Shown here: one piece after another, positions 10,473-18,393 of the stretch | How the letters are laid out: each line of letters opens with the position of its first letter | How positions within the stretch are numbered: position 1 is the first letter of the stretch | Assembly (NCBI GenBank): GCA_015709715.1 | Contig: CP054184.1 | Span: forward strand, 1,101,001 to 1,165,000 | DNA: 64,000 nucleotides | Direction: 5' to 3' | From: Nitrospira sp. | GTDB taxonomy: Bacteria > Nitrospirota > Nitrospiria > Nitrospirales > Nitrospiraceae | The notes under the pieces: model-generated | What the model was told of the DNA's origin: nothing | Seen by the model: only the letters and a program-made list of their open reading frames with translations | Databases searched by the model: none | Position numbers and translations under genes: made by a program

Positions 10473-10769
10473 TCACACCACCTGCGGCCGGTTTTCATGC
10501 ACGACGAGACGGAGACGGCCGTACTGCAGGGGACGCTCCGGATTCCGCGTGTAGTGGCCCTTATCTTCTCCGATGGAGATCATGCTCAAGGGCAACGTCA
10601 GCTGCTGCTTATAGTGGGGAAACGCCGTCTCCAGCAGAACGGTGACCGTCTGGCCGTCACATTCGATGACCTCTGCGTTGAGCCCCCGCTCGTCTCGAAA
10701 ATCAACCGTCACACGTTCTTCCGGATCGATCCACGGGCGAATGCGCGCAGCCTTATTGGGAACGTCCAT
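10473..10769 (-). CDS. Conserved-looking small protein of unknown function (98 aa)
   Basis: Starts MDVPNKAARIRPWIDPEER with a GAGGAGGCTTCT ribosome-binding site. It is predicted mostly beta: VTVDFRDERG, AEVIECDGQTVTVLLET and QQLTLPLSMISIGED. The pattern resembles a small SH3-like or PilZ-like barrel, but no diagnostic motif is seen. It ends 19 bp before the CBS-domain gene, so it is probably its operon partner. Confidence 0.7.
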   Translation of the reverse strand: MDVPNKAARIRPWIDPEERVTVDFRDERGLNAEVIECDGQTVTVLLETAFPHYKQQLTLPLSMISIGEDKGHYTRNPERPLQYGRLRLVVHENRPQVV

Positions 10770-10903
10770 AGAAGCCTCCTCACCGTCGACGAATCATGGA
10801 TGTCTTCATAGACACCCGCGTCTTTGTCTTCATCATGCCACCGGATCGTCCCGTCGCCCACCGGCGATCCCCCTCATGGCCCGATCGACGCCTCCTCCCG
10901 GCG

Positions 10904-11539
10904 TCAGCGATACGCCAACAGGGAGGACGACCCGACCTGCAGCCGCTCCTCCACGGAATTCCATGCCACATTGCCGAAGAAGGCCTCGATGTAGTCCTTT
11001 CGTTCGTTGGGTTTGTAATCCAACAGATAGGCATGTTCCCACACGTCCATGACCAGCACCGGCAGGAACCCGGCTACGTTGCCATGTTCATGCAGACTCA
11101 CCCAGTGGTTGGACACCATCCCGCTTGATGGATCGACATTGCAGATCGCCCAGCCCACGCCTCGCATCATTCCGACGCTGCTGAAATCGGCCTTCCAACG
11201 TTCAAAGTTTCCGAACGTCCGCTCGATGGCTTGGCCGAATGACGATCCCGCAGCCGGCCGCTCCCCGCCATTGCGCGAAAGATTGCCGAAATAATATTCA
11301 TGCAGCACCATGCCGTTGTACTCGAACCCCAGCCGCCTGGTGAGTTCGGAATAGGCCGGCATCTCTTCTTGATCCACCTTGCCGTCCCGCCTCAGCTCCG
11401 TCAATTGCGCGCGCAGCGAATTGGCCGCCTTCACATACCCTTCATACAGGCCAAAATGCAGGCGGAGACTCTCATCGGAAATGCCGGATAATCCGAACAG
11501 GTCGTATGACTTCACGCGAAATACGTCGGGCGATTTCAT
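10904..11539 (-). CDS. Superoxide dismutase, Fe/Mn family
   Basis: A 211-residue enzyme dismutating superoxide to peroxide and oxygen. All four metal ligands are recognisable: His in LRLHFGLYEGYVKAAN, His in GMVLHEYYFGNL, and the Asp and His of DVWEHAYLLDY. The distal KDYIEAFFGNVAWNSVEER also fits. The N-terminal helix region is shorter than in E. coli enzymes, as in some divergent members. No signal peptide is seen, so it is cytoplasmic. The start at 11539 follows GAAGGAGGAGCC. Two inverted-repeat sites lie 74-113 bp upstream. Iron or manganese preference cannot be decided. Confidence 0.92.
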   Translation of the reverse strand: MKSPDVFRVKSYDLFGLSGISDESLRLHFGLYEGYVKAANSLRAQLTELRRDGKVDQEEMPAYSELTRRLGFEYNGMVLHEYYFGNLSRNGGERPAAGSSFGQAIERTFGNFERWKADFSSVGMMRGVGWAICNVDPSSGMVSNHWVSLHEHGNVAGFLPVLVMDVWEHAYLLDYKPNERKDYIEAFFGNVAWNSVEERLQVGSSSLLAYR

Positions 11540-11612
11540 GGCTCCTCCTTCCTCGATCTTGGTCGCATCCTCGACCTGGTCAAACGCTATCACGCCCTTT
11601 CCTCAGACCCAA

Positions 11613-11628
11613 CTAGGTGATGCCCTGG
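11613..11628. promoter_or_regulatory. CTAGG-N6-CCTAG-type inverted repeat, copy 4
   Basis: CTAGGTGATGCCCTGG, one mismatch. It lies in the divergent region between the superoxide dismutase gene (74 bp away) and the response-regulator gene at 11780. It is paired with copy 5, centre-to-centre distance 24 bp. Confidence 0.5.
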
Positions 11629-11636
11629 CGAGGCTC

Positions 11637-11652
11637 TCAGGGAGTTTCCTAG
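11637..11652. promoter_or_regulatory. CTAGG-N6-CCTAG-type inverted repeat, copy 5 (degenerate left half)
   Basis: TCAGGGAGTTTCCTAG has a perfect right half. It forms a tandem with copy 4 in the region shared by the superoxide dismutase gene and the NarL-type regulator, which would allow the regulator to control its own gene. Confidence 0.4.
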
Positions 11653-11779
11653 GCACGCAGAGGCGGCGACCATGTTATGCAGAAGGAAGAAGACGGTTTC
11701 TGCCGGGGGATACGGATGTATTGGATGGGCGGAACTGGTATGCTGATATGACTGCTGCTCACAGAGGAGGAATGCGTAC

Positions 11780-12436
11780 GTGGCTAAGGCGCGCCTGGTC
11801 CTTGCCGACGATCACAGTATCGTCCTGGAAGCCTATAAACAGTTGTTGGAACCGGAATATGACGTGGTGGGCACAGCCTCCAACGGCCAAGAATTGTTGG
11901 AGATCGCGCCGGCCCTGTCGCCTGACGTGATCCTGCTCGACATTTCCATGCCGACCATGAACGGATTGGACGTGACGCGGCAACTCCGAACCGCGGTCCC
12001 CCATGCCAAGCTCATCTTCGTCACGATGATGAGCGAGCCGTTCTACATCTCCCAGGCGTTCGACATGGGGGCGTCGGGGTATGTGCTCAAGCAGTCCGCC
12101 TCGACCGAGCTGCTGTCGGCGCTCGCCGCTGCCTTGAAGAATCAACGCTACATCTCGCCGCAGCTGTCGTTGGAAGTGCAGGATGCGATTGAGACACCGT
12201 GGGTAAAACCGGAAGGATTCTCCTCTAAGCTCACGCCGCGCCAGCAGGAGGTGTTACAGCTCCTGACGAAGGGGTGCTCGACGAAGGAGATCGCCTCGAC
12301 GCTCAACGTCTCGACGAAGGCCGTGGAATTTCACAAGGGCAACATCACCCGCCGCTTAGGCATTCGCACGACGGCCGAACTGACCCGGTTCGCCCTCTCC
12401 CAAGGCCTCACGACTCTCGACGAACAACACCCGTGA
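11780..12436 (+). CDS. NarL/FixJ-family response regulator
   Basis: The 218-residue protein has a receiver domain (acidic pair D10/D11, acceptor D54 in ILLDISMP, K105 in GYVLKQS) and a C-terminal LuxR-type HTH (LTPRQQEVLQLLTKGCSTKEIASTLNVSTKAVEFHKGNI, about 155-195). Phosphorylated NarL-type regulators dimerise on inverted repeats. No kinase gene adjoins it. The GTG start at 11780 has AGAGGAGG about ten bases upstream. It converges with a paralogous regulator whose recognition helix is nearly identical. Two inverted-repeat sites lie in its upstream region. Confidence 0.93.
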   Translation: MAKARLVLADDHSIVLEAYKQLLEPEYDVVGTASNGQELLEIAPALSPDVILLDISMPTMNGLDVTRQLRTAVPHAKLIFVTMMSEPFYISQAFDMGASGYVLKQSASTELLSALAAALKNQRYISPQLSLEVQDAIETPWVKPEGFSSKLTPRQQEVLQLLTKGCSTKEIASTLNVSTKAVEFHKGNITRRLGIRTTAELTRFALSQGLTTLDEQHP

Positions 12437-12439
12437 GGG

Positions 12440-13123
12440 TCACACCTGCGGCCCCGGCACGGTCGGTTGCTGCGGCATGGCAATCAGGCCGAGCGCGATG
12501 GCGTGTTTGGTGAGTTCAGCGGTGCTGTGCACGCCCAGTTGTTTCATGATGCGGGTTTTGTGAAATTCGACCGTTTTGATCGACACGTTCAGGGTCGACG
12601 CAATCTCCTTAGTCGACTGGCCTTCGGCGATCAGCTGCAGCACTTCCCGCTGGCGCGCGCTCAAACGATCGTCTCCTCTCATGGATCGAGACGCTCCCGC
12701 CTCGGACGGATTGAGCGCCTGCTCGACCAGATTTTCCGCCACGCTGGGAGAGACGTACAACCGCCCCTTCAACACTTCTTTGATGGCGAAGACCAGCTCT
12801 TCCGCCACCGATTGCTTCAGAATGTACCCGGAGACTCCCGCCCGGAACGCCTCCGTGACGAAATGCTGTTCGCCGTGCATGGTCAGGATGAGCAGTTTGA
12901 CCTGCGGCATGGATTTCTTGATCTGACGGCAGGCGTCGAGACCGTTGAGCAGCGGCAGCGCGATATCCACCAACGCGATATCGGGTTGTTCCTTTTCGAC
13001 AGCTCGAACGAGGGCGCGCCCGTCCGCCACCCGACCGCACAGCTGAAACTCCGGCTCGAGCAGCTTTTGGACACCCTCGGCGACAAGCGTATGGTCATCG
13101 GCGATGAGAACTCGTGGTTTCAT
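12440..13123 (-). CDS. NarL/FixJ-family response regulator (paralogue)
   Basis: A 227-residue regulator with a receiver (D9/D10, acceptor D53 in LVDIALP, Lys in GYILKQS) and a LuxR-type HTH (LSARQREVLQLIAEGQSTKEIASTLNVSIKTVEFHKTRI). A Ser/Arg-rich linker joins the domains. The open frame reaches 13234, but MKPRVLIADD at 13123 is the normal receiver start and follows CCGGAGCACAG. Its stop is three bases from that of the convergent paralogue. The shared STKEIASTLNVS..VEFHK segment suggests both recognise similar DNA. Confidence 0.93.
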   Translation of the reverse strand: MKPRVLIADDHTLVAEGVQKLLEPEFQLCGRVADGRALVRAVEKEQPDIALVDIALPLLNGLDACRQIKKSMPQVKLLILTMHGEQHFVTEAFRAGVSGYILKQSVAEELVFAIKEVLKGRLYVSPSVAENLVEQALNPSEAGASRSMRGDDRLSARQREVLQLIAEGQSTKEIASTLNVSIKTVEFHKTRIMKQLGVHSTAELTKHAIALGLIAMPQQPTVPGPQV

Positions 13124-13215
13124 GGCTGTGCTCCGGGCTAAGGGGAGAGGCTCAGTAGGAAATCGATACGAAATCCTACCACTGTCCTTGTACGATAGCG
13201 AGGGGACGTCTCCCG

Positions 13216-14541
13216 TTACAGTTCTTTGGACCAAAAAAAGATAAGGCCATGTCCGCCTTTGGTCGGCGGCGCCCCGCCTGGGTCTCGGTAGATACCGAAG
13301 TTATACGTGTAGTTCAACTCGATCTGGGATTTCCACGGCGCCCCGGTGATGAGGCCGCCGCCCAGGGCCGGCAGCGAATCCGTCACATATTTGATGGCTC
13401 CCTCGGTGGTGAAGCGCGGACGTTCCACCAATCCCCACGTCGCTTCCAGGTAGGGGTAGAGAAAAAACAGGGCCTCGTAGCGATATTGCAGATTGGCCAC
13501 GGCGTACCGGCGAGGAAACAGCTCGTTGAAGGCGACGCCATGGATCATGGGCATCGACACGGCCTCCCATTCATACCCGGTCGGGCGTCCGGGCAATCGG
13601 AAGGCGGAGAAGCGGTCCAGATCCTTGCCGATCCCTCCATGCAGGCTGCTGATGAGGCGATGTTTGTCGCTCTCGATAAACGGCAGACCGCTCGCCACCA
13701 GCGCATAGGCCGTCGCTTGCAGGTAGGTTCGCTCCTTGGTCGCATCCTGTCGATCGAACGGGGCGCCTCCCCACTGGTCCCATTTGGCGCGGTGCCCGTG
13801 GAGGAAATCGCCTCCCAGCGTGAACCCTTCATGCGGCAGTTCCATCAAGTTGCGTTTCAAGGCATCCGCCCGCACGCGAAGATGGATCCGGCCTTCATAG
13901 GTATCTTTGGGAACGATATAACCCGGCGCGGTCGAACCGGTGCCCTTGAACCAGCGGTACCCCGGTTCGTAGGTGAGAAACACGTTGACCGCGCTGTCTT
14001 GCTTGAACGGATGCACCGGCAGCCGGTACCCGACGCCGGCCCCGGCGAAGGCGTAACTCCACTCCAGTTCCGATTCTTTGATCCGTTGCCCCTGAACGTA
14101 TTCCGAGCGCCCCATGGGGAGGATGAAATTGTCCCACGTGAAGATCAGCGACCAATTGGGGTAGTCGCGCAGGCCAATGGTGTAGTCGACGTCGTTCACC
14201 ACGCCCGAAAAGGTCCCGCGCAAGCGGCGGTTATCGTCGTCCCAATTCCGCCACACATAGAGCGCCCCGAAGGGCAACACTTCCATTTGACTGGGCCCAT
14301 TAGGAATCGCCTGGATGCCGAAACTCATGGCCGTGACATTGCGCCGATCGCGCGGCGGCACGTTGACTTCTTCGCCCAAAATCGTCGTGTGGTGAGGCTC
14401 TCCCGCCAGAGGCGTCGGCTCTTCCGCCCGCGCCAGGGGCGTCGGGCCGGAGCACCATCCCACAAACACACCCACCAGCACCCATGACCAGAGCCCCCAT
14501 CTGCCGTGACGCCACCCGTTCCCTCCGTCGCAGTCGATCAT
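13216..14541 (-). CDS. Outer-membrane beta-barrel protein of unknown function
   Basis: This 441-residue protein has an N-terminal signal peptide (WSWVLVGVFVGWCSGPTPLARA). A long series of alternating aromatic/polar strands follows (for example GALYVWRNWDD, YTIGLRDYPNWSLIFTWDNF, YAVANLQYRYEALFFLYPYLEATWGL and QIELNYTYNFGIY). It ends GLIFFWSKEL. The layout is that of a 14-18-strand outer-membrane barrel; no known porin or receptor family is recognised. A perfect inverted-repeat regulatory site lies about 90 bp upstream. Confidence 0.75.
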   Translation of the reverse strand: MIDCDGGNGWRHGRWGLWSWVLVGVFVGWCSGPTPLARAEEPTPLAGEPHHTTILGEEVNVPPRDRRNVTAMSFGIQAIPNGPSQMEVLPFGALYVWRNWDDDNRRLRGTFSGVVNDVDYTIGLRDYPNWSLIFTWDNFILPMGRSEYVQGQRIKESELEWSYAFAGAGVGYRLPVHPFKQDSAVNVFLTYEPGYRWFKGTGSTAPGYIVPKDTYEGRIHLRVRADALKRNLMELPHEGFTLGGDFLHGHRAKWDQWGGAPFDRQDATKERTYLQATAYALVASGLPFIESDKHRLISSLHGGIGKDLDRFSAFRLPGRPTGYEWEAVSMPMIHGVAFNELFPRRYAVANLQYRYEALFFLYPYLEATWGLVERPRFTTEGAIKYVTDSLPALGGGLITGAPWKSQIELNYTYNFGIYRDPGGAPPTKGGHGLIFFWSKEL

Positions 14542-14630
14542 GACGGCTTCACAATCCCTTCTCCCTCGTTGATTGCTGTATCTGTGCCTTAGGGTGTCCT
14601 CTTATAAGACAGGCCTGGCCGGTCAACCTC

Positions 14631-14646
14631 CTAGGCAAACCCCTAG
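14631..14646. promoter_or_regulatory. CTAGG-N6-CCTAG inverted repeat, copy 6 (perfect)
   Basis: CTAGGCAAACCCCTAG, both half-sites perfect, 90 bp upstream of the outer-membrane protein gene. A 10-bp tandem duplication (cacgagtggt twice, 14663-14682) lies just beyond it. Confidence 0.55.
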
Positions 14647-14733
14647 ACGAGGGTCCAGAGTTCACGAGTGGTCACGAGTGGTGGCGTGGGCGAAAGGACG
14701 TACGGCTATCTCAGAGATGATGCAGGAGACGGG

Positions 14734-15444
14734 TCAGGGGATAGGAGACGGGAGTCGATCCAATGAGGGCTCCAGCGGAACCAATCGAGCCGCGTCATAC
14801 CCCATCGCGACCGCTTCGAGGGCCCGACCATACCTGTTCTCCGTCCCATTCCCGCGGACGGCGAGGCGTTGCCCCTCTCGGAAGGAATTGCGCAGGGTGG
14901 GGCTTGCATCGGGAGGCAGACGAACCTGCGTGCCATCGGACAACAGCAGGCCCTGAACGATCCCTTTGAGAGGATGGAACAGCAGAACCCGGACCGAACC
15001 GTTCGCCGTGAGTTCTCGAACGGACAGTTCCTGCTCCTGCGGGCGCATCGGCAGGTCGAGCCGCAGAGGTACGGCAAACGTCGTGCCGCGGGACAGGTTT
15101 TCGATCAGGTCCGGTTGCACCACCGGCGGCGCCTGGTGGCGCCGTCCCCGGACTCGCACGCGGTCCCCCGGTCGGAGCGCATGCAGAAGTTGCGCGGCCG
15201 CCCGCGACGTCACGGGCAACTGAGTGCCGTCGACTAAGAGAAGTCCTTCCACTTCCCCGCGCGGGTCGAGCAGATACCGCTCAATCACTCCTTCGACCAG
15301 CGGATCCTGCGCGAGAATCTCGAAGGATGCTCCGGCCTCCGGTCGGACGAGTGGCTCAAGGGCCTCCGCAACCGCCGGTTCCCAGGGTCCGGCCCACAGG
15401 CTACCGAAGCAGACAGCGAGGCCAATCCATCGCGTGATCTCCAT
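14734..15444 (-). CDS. Secreted protein with two tandem OB-like repeats
   Basis: A 236-residue exported protein with a signal peptide (MEITRWIGLAVCFGSLWAG) and two copies of a beta-rich unit of about 50 residues. Repeat 1 has VEGLLLVDGTQLPVT and ends GDRVRVRG; repeat 2 has VQGLLLSDGTQVRLP and ends GQRLAVRG. The pattern resembles small OB-like domains used for binding, but no ligand is indicated. The ATG at 15444 is eight bases from a GGAGG; the in-frame GTG at 15453 lies too close to it. It is divergent from the basic-protein gene at 15614. Confidence 0.7.
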   Translation of the reverse strand: MEITRWIGLAVCFGSLWAGPWEPAVAEALEPLVRPEAGASFEILAQDPLVEGVIERYLLDPRGEVEGLLLVDGTQLPVTSRAAAQLLHALRPGDRVRVRGRRHQAPPVVQPDLIENLSRGTTFAVPLRLDLPMRPQEQELSVRELTANGSVRVLLFHPLKGIVQGLLLSDGTQVRLPPDASPTLRNSFREGQRLAVRGNGTENRYGRALEAVAMGYDAARLVPLEPSLDRLPSPIP

Positions 15445-15613
15445 CCTATCCACCTCCGTCGCAGGCTCTCCTCAGACGCTTCGATTTACTGTACTCGGCG
15501 GATCGACACAACACAACCGCATCCGCCTCGCCGGATCGCACCTTGTCTCATCCACGCAAGCCTTGTATGCTCACCCCATACGCAGATTCACTTGTCGCAT
15601 GAAGGGAGATCCC

Positions 15614-15910
15614 ATGAAGAAGACGCCCCGCGCGACCGCTTCCACAGGCAAACCGGCCCGCAAGCCCTCCAAGAGCGGCGCCAAGGTGGGCTCGACGGTC
15701 CACGTCATCAAGCGCAAACAACGGGCTGCCGCCGCACCTTCGGAAAAGCAGACGAAGGCAGGAAAGACCAAGGGGCGCCGGACGGGAAAGAACAGCCAGG
15801 CAAAGAGAGTCGGCGAAGCCGTGGGCACCATTCTCGGGAAGGTGATCGGAACAGTCGAACAAGCGGTCGCGACCGTGGTGCCGTCGAAGAATTTAAAAGG
15901 CCACCGCTAG
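15614..15910 (+). CDS. Small lysine/arginine/alanine-rich basic protein
   Basis: A 98-residue, strongly basic protein: the first 65 residues are rich in Lys, Arg, Ala, Ser and Thr with no predicted fold, like histone-H1-type tails. A short amphipathic or hydrophobic stretch follows (VGEAVGTILGKVIGTVEQAV). No family is recognised; nucleic-acid binding or envelope association are both possible. The frame is open far upstream (15224) only because it is antisense to the neighbouring gene. The ATG at 15614 has AAGGGAGATCCC before it. Its stop codon overlaps the inverted-repeat site at 15907. Confidence 0.65.
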   Translation: MKKTPRATASTGKPARKPSKSGAKVGSTVHVIKRKQRAAAAPSEKQTKAGKTKGRRTGKNSQAKRVGEAVGTILGKVIGTVEQAVATVVPSKNLKGHR

Positions 15911-15922
15911 GGAGAGGCCTAG
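15907..15922. promoter_or_regulatory. CTAGG-N6-CCTAG inverted repeat, copy 7 (perfect)
   Basis: CTAGGGAGAGGCCTAG, both halves perfect. It overlaps the stop codon of the basic-protein gene and lies 71 bp before the proline-rich secreted protein gene at 15993. Confidence 0.55.
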
Positions 15923-15992
15923 TCCACACAGCGGAATGCGAGGGGTATGGTGAATCATGAGCGATTGAACCTTCAACAGGGGGAATCATGTC

Positions 15993-16322
15993 ATGGTGAC
16001 CAGGTCCTGCATCACCCTCGTGGCGACGGTGTTATGGTGCGTGTCACCCGCTACGCTCACGACCGCCGAAACCGGGACGCCTGCGCCGCCGAACGAATCA
16101 ACGCCGCCCCAGCAGCAGCCAGGCCTGTTGCCCCCTGCGCCCCCGCCGAAGCTCGACCCCGGCATTCTCAAACAGCCGGACCACTTGCCGCCTCCCAACC
16201 CTGAGGCGGTGGTGCCGCCCCCCGTGGTGGATCCTGAAATGGCCGTCGATCCGGAGAAGTCTCTGCGTGGCGGCTCCCCCCCTCCTACGCCACCCCCACC
16301 CCCTCCACTTTCACCTCGGTAG
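15993..16322 (+). CDS. Proline-rich exported protein
   Basis: The 109-residue product has a signal peptide (MVTRSCITLVATVLWCVSP...TTA). The mature part is roughly one third proline with runs such as PPAPPP and PPTPPPPPP. Such low-complexity Pro-rich proteins are usually periplasmic spacers or envelope-anchored; no enzymatic motif is present. A perfect inverted-repeat site lies 71 bp upstream. Confidence 0.65.
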   Translation: MVTRSCITLVATVLWCVSPATLTTAETGTPAPPNESTPPQQQPGLLPPAPPPKLDPGILKQPDHLPPPNPEAVVPPPVVDPEMAVDPEKSLRGGSPPPTPPPPPPLSPR

Positions 16323-16348
16323 GAATAGCGCAGACTCGTAAAAACCGC

Positions 16349-17194
16349 ATGACAAGACTCGTAGGACTTTCTAGAATGGCATTCGGTAAGCACCGATCGC
16401 CATGGGGAACAATGAGCGTTCGTAGCCGACTCATTTCCGGGCTCGCCCGGCCCTTCAAGTTCACCGCGCGCAAAGTCCTGGGCGACACCCTTTACCAGCA
16501 AGTCCGAGTGTCACTCCTCGGAGAACTCAACGGCCTGGGGTTGGATTGGCGCTGGGGTCATTCGTTACGGCGCGTCCACCCCGTTCGACGTGACTTCGGT
16601 TGGCAAGCCGGCCAACCGATCGACCGATACTATACGGAAGAACACTTCTTCCCCGCCCACCGCGCCGACATCCGCGGGAGCGTGTTAGAGATCGGCGACA
16701 ATCGCTACACGATGCAATTCGGCGACGACCGCGTCACCCGCTCCGAAGTCCTCCATCTCCACGCCGGCTCGCCCGGCTCGACGATCCACGGCGACCTGAC
16801 GCAGGCGCCGCACATTCCATCCGATAGCTTCGACTGCCTCATTCTCACCTTCACGCTGCAGTTCATTTACGACGTGCGGGCGGCGCTCCGCACGGTGGCG
16901 CGTATCCTGAAACCCGACGGAGTGGCGCTGGTAGTGGTCCCGGGCATCAGCCAAATTGCACGTTATGACATGGACACCTGGGGCGAGTATTGGCGCTTCA
17001 CGTCGCTGTCCGCCCGCCTCCTGTTCGAAGAAGTGTTTCGCCCTGAAGACGTCACCGTGTCCACATATGGCAATGTGTTATCCGCCACCGCGAGTCTGCA
17101 AGGGTTGATCAGCACGGAACTCCGCCGCGAAGAACTCGACTCTTACGATCGAGACTATCAGGTCCTGATCGGTATCCGAGCCGTCAAGCGATAG
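16349..17194 (+). CDS. Class I SAM-dependent methyltransferase
   Basis: A 281-residue cytoplasmic enzyme. The Rossmann-type core carries a motif I region (GSVLEIGDNRYTMQFG), an acidic motif II segment, motif IV (DSFDCLILTFTLQFIYD) and a motif V region (RTVARILKPDGVALVVVPG), as in Methyltransf_11 proteins often linked to cell-surface glycan or lipid modification. The substrate is unknown. A glycosyltransferase gene lies downstream on the same strand. The start is uncertain: ATG codons at 16349, 16376 and 16412 are all in frame and none has a strong ribosome-binding site. Confidence 0.8.
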   Translation: MTRLVGLSRMAFGKHRSPWGTMSVRSRLISGLARPFKFTARKVLGDTLYQQVRVSLLGELNGLGLDWRWGHSLRRVHPVRRDFGWQAGQPIDRYYTEEHFFPAHRADIRGSVLEIGDNRYTMQFGDDRVTRSEVLHLHAGSPGSTIHGDLTQAPHIPSDSFDCLILTFTLQFIYDVRAALRTVARILKPDGVALVVVPGISQIARYDMDTWGEYWRFTSLSARLLFEEVFRPEDVTVSTYGNVLSATASLQGLISTELRREELDSYDRDYQVLIGIRAVKR

Positions 17195-17244
17195 TCGCTT
17201 CCTCGATACCCCGCTCCCACCTTCAGGGATCGCAAAAGGGCCTG

Positions 17245-17260
17245 CTAGGGAGTCGCCTAG
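17245..17260. promoter_or_regulatory. CTAGG-N6-CCTAG inverted repeat, copy 8 (perfect)
   Basis: CTAGGGAGTCGCCTAG, both halves perfect, 129 bp upstream of the interrupted glycosyltransferase gene. Confidence 0.55.
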
Positions 17261-17388
17261 TACGGCAACCGCCCCTCGGCCATTTAAGATCGCACTGCCC
17301 GACACTGCATCATCTACAGCAGAAGGGCCATACATACTCTCAATATCCATCATTTCATCCATCGTACGGTCGTAACAAAGGAGTCATC

Positions 17389-18393
17389 ATGAGGATTGCG
17401 CAAATCGCACCACTCTGGGAGGCGGTTCCTCCGACCCTCTATGGGGGAACCGAGCGGGTCGTTTCGTTCATCACCGAAGAACTCGTTCGGCAGGGTCATG
17501 ACGTCACGCTGTTCGCGAGCGGCGATTCGGCCACCTCCGCCCGCTTGATCTCGACCTGTCCCGAAGCCCTGCGGCTCACTCGCGGTATTGCCAACTACGA
17601 CGCGCCGCTGGTCACGATGCTGGAACGAGCATTCGCTGCGACGGAGGAATTCGATCTCATCCATTCCCATCTGGAATTCCTGCCCTTCCCGCTCGCGCGC
17701 CGCTGTCGTCTGCCCGTGCTCACCACCCTCCATGCGAGGCTGGATCAGCCGGAATTGCTGCCCGTGTTCCGCAAATTCGCGGACCTGCCGTTGGTCTCCG
17801 TTTCCGACGCCCAGCGAGAACCGATGCTCTGGGCCAATTGGCACAAGACCATTCACCCCGGATTGCCAGCCACGCTGTATCGGCCCCACTTCGAACCCGG
17901 AAAGTACTTGGTCTTTCTCGGTCGTATTGCCCCTGAAAAGGGGTTGGAGCAGGCCATTGCCGTCGCGCAACGAGTGGGCATGCCGCTCCGAATCGGCGCC
18001 CGTATCGATCCGGCCCCTATGGACTATTATCGAGCGGTGATCGAACCGCTGCTCGATAACCCCTTGATCGAATTCGTGGGCGAAGTGACGGATGCGGAAA
18101 AAGACGACTTTCTCGGCGACGCCTATGCACTCATCGCGCCGTATGAACGGCCTGAGCCGTTCGGGCTGGTGTTCATCGAATCGCTTGCTTGCGGCACGCC
18201 GATTATCGCCTATCGACGCGGATCAGTACCGGAGGTGGTCGAACAGGGAACAACCGGGTTCTTGTGCCACAGTCTGGACCAGATGGCCCAAGCGATCGAT
18301 TTGATTCCGCTGCTTGATCGCACGGATTGCCGCCGATCCTTTGAGCGGCGCTTCACGGTCGAACGGATGGTGCAAGAATATGTAGGACCTTGA
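17389..18393 (+). pseudogene. Glycosyltransferase family 4, N-terminal part, interrupted by IS30 insertion
   Basis: Residues 1-332 form a GT-B-fold GT4 enzyme: the N-terminal domain starts MRIAQIAPLWEAVPPTLYGGTERV, and the C-terminal nucleotide-sugar domain has FLGRIAPEKGLEQAI, then PEPFGLVFIESLACGTPIIA and the Glu of GSVPEVVEQG. The natural frame runs to about MVQEYV; the last residues and stop derive from the inserted element. The missing C-terminus continues in frame at 19459-19572. Most of the catalytic fold is intact, so partial activity cannot be excluded. The ATG at 17389 follows AAAGGAG. Substrate unknown. Confidence 0.85.

Noticed and set aside
13249-14487. 412-codon open frame antisense to the outer-membrane protein
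   Set aside because: The minus-strand product has signal peptide and barrel strands; the antisense product has neither motif nor ribosome-binding site.
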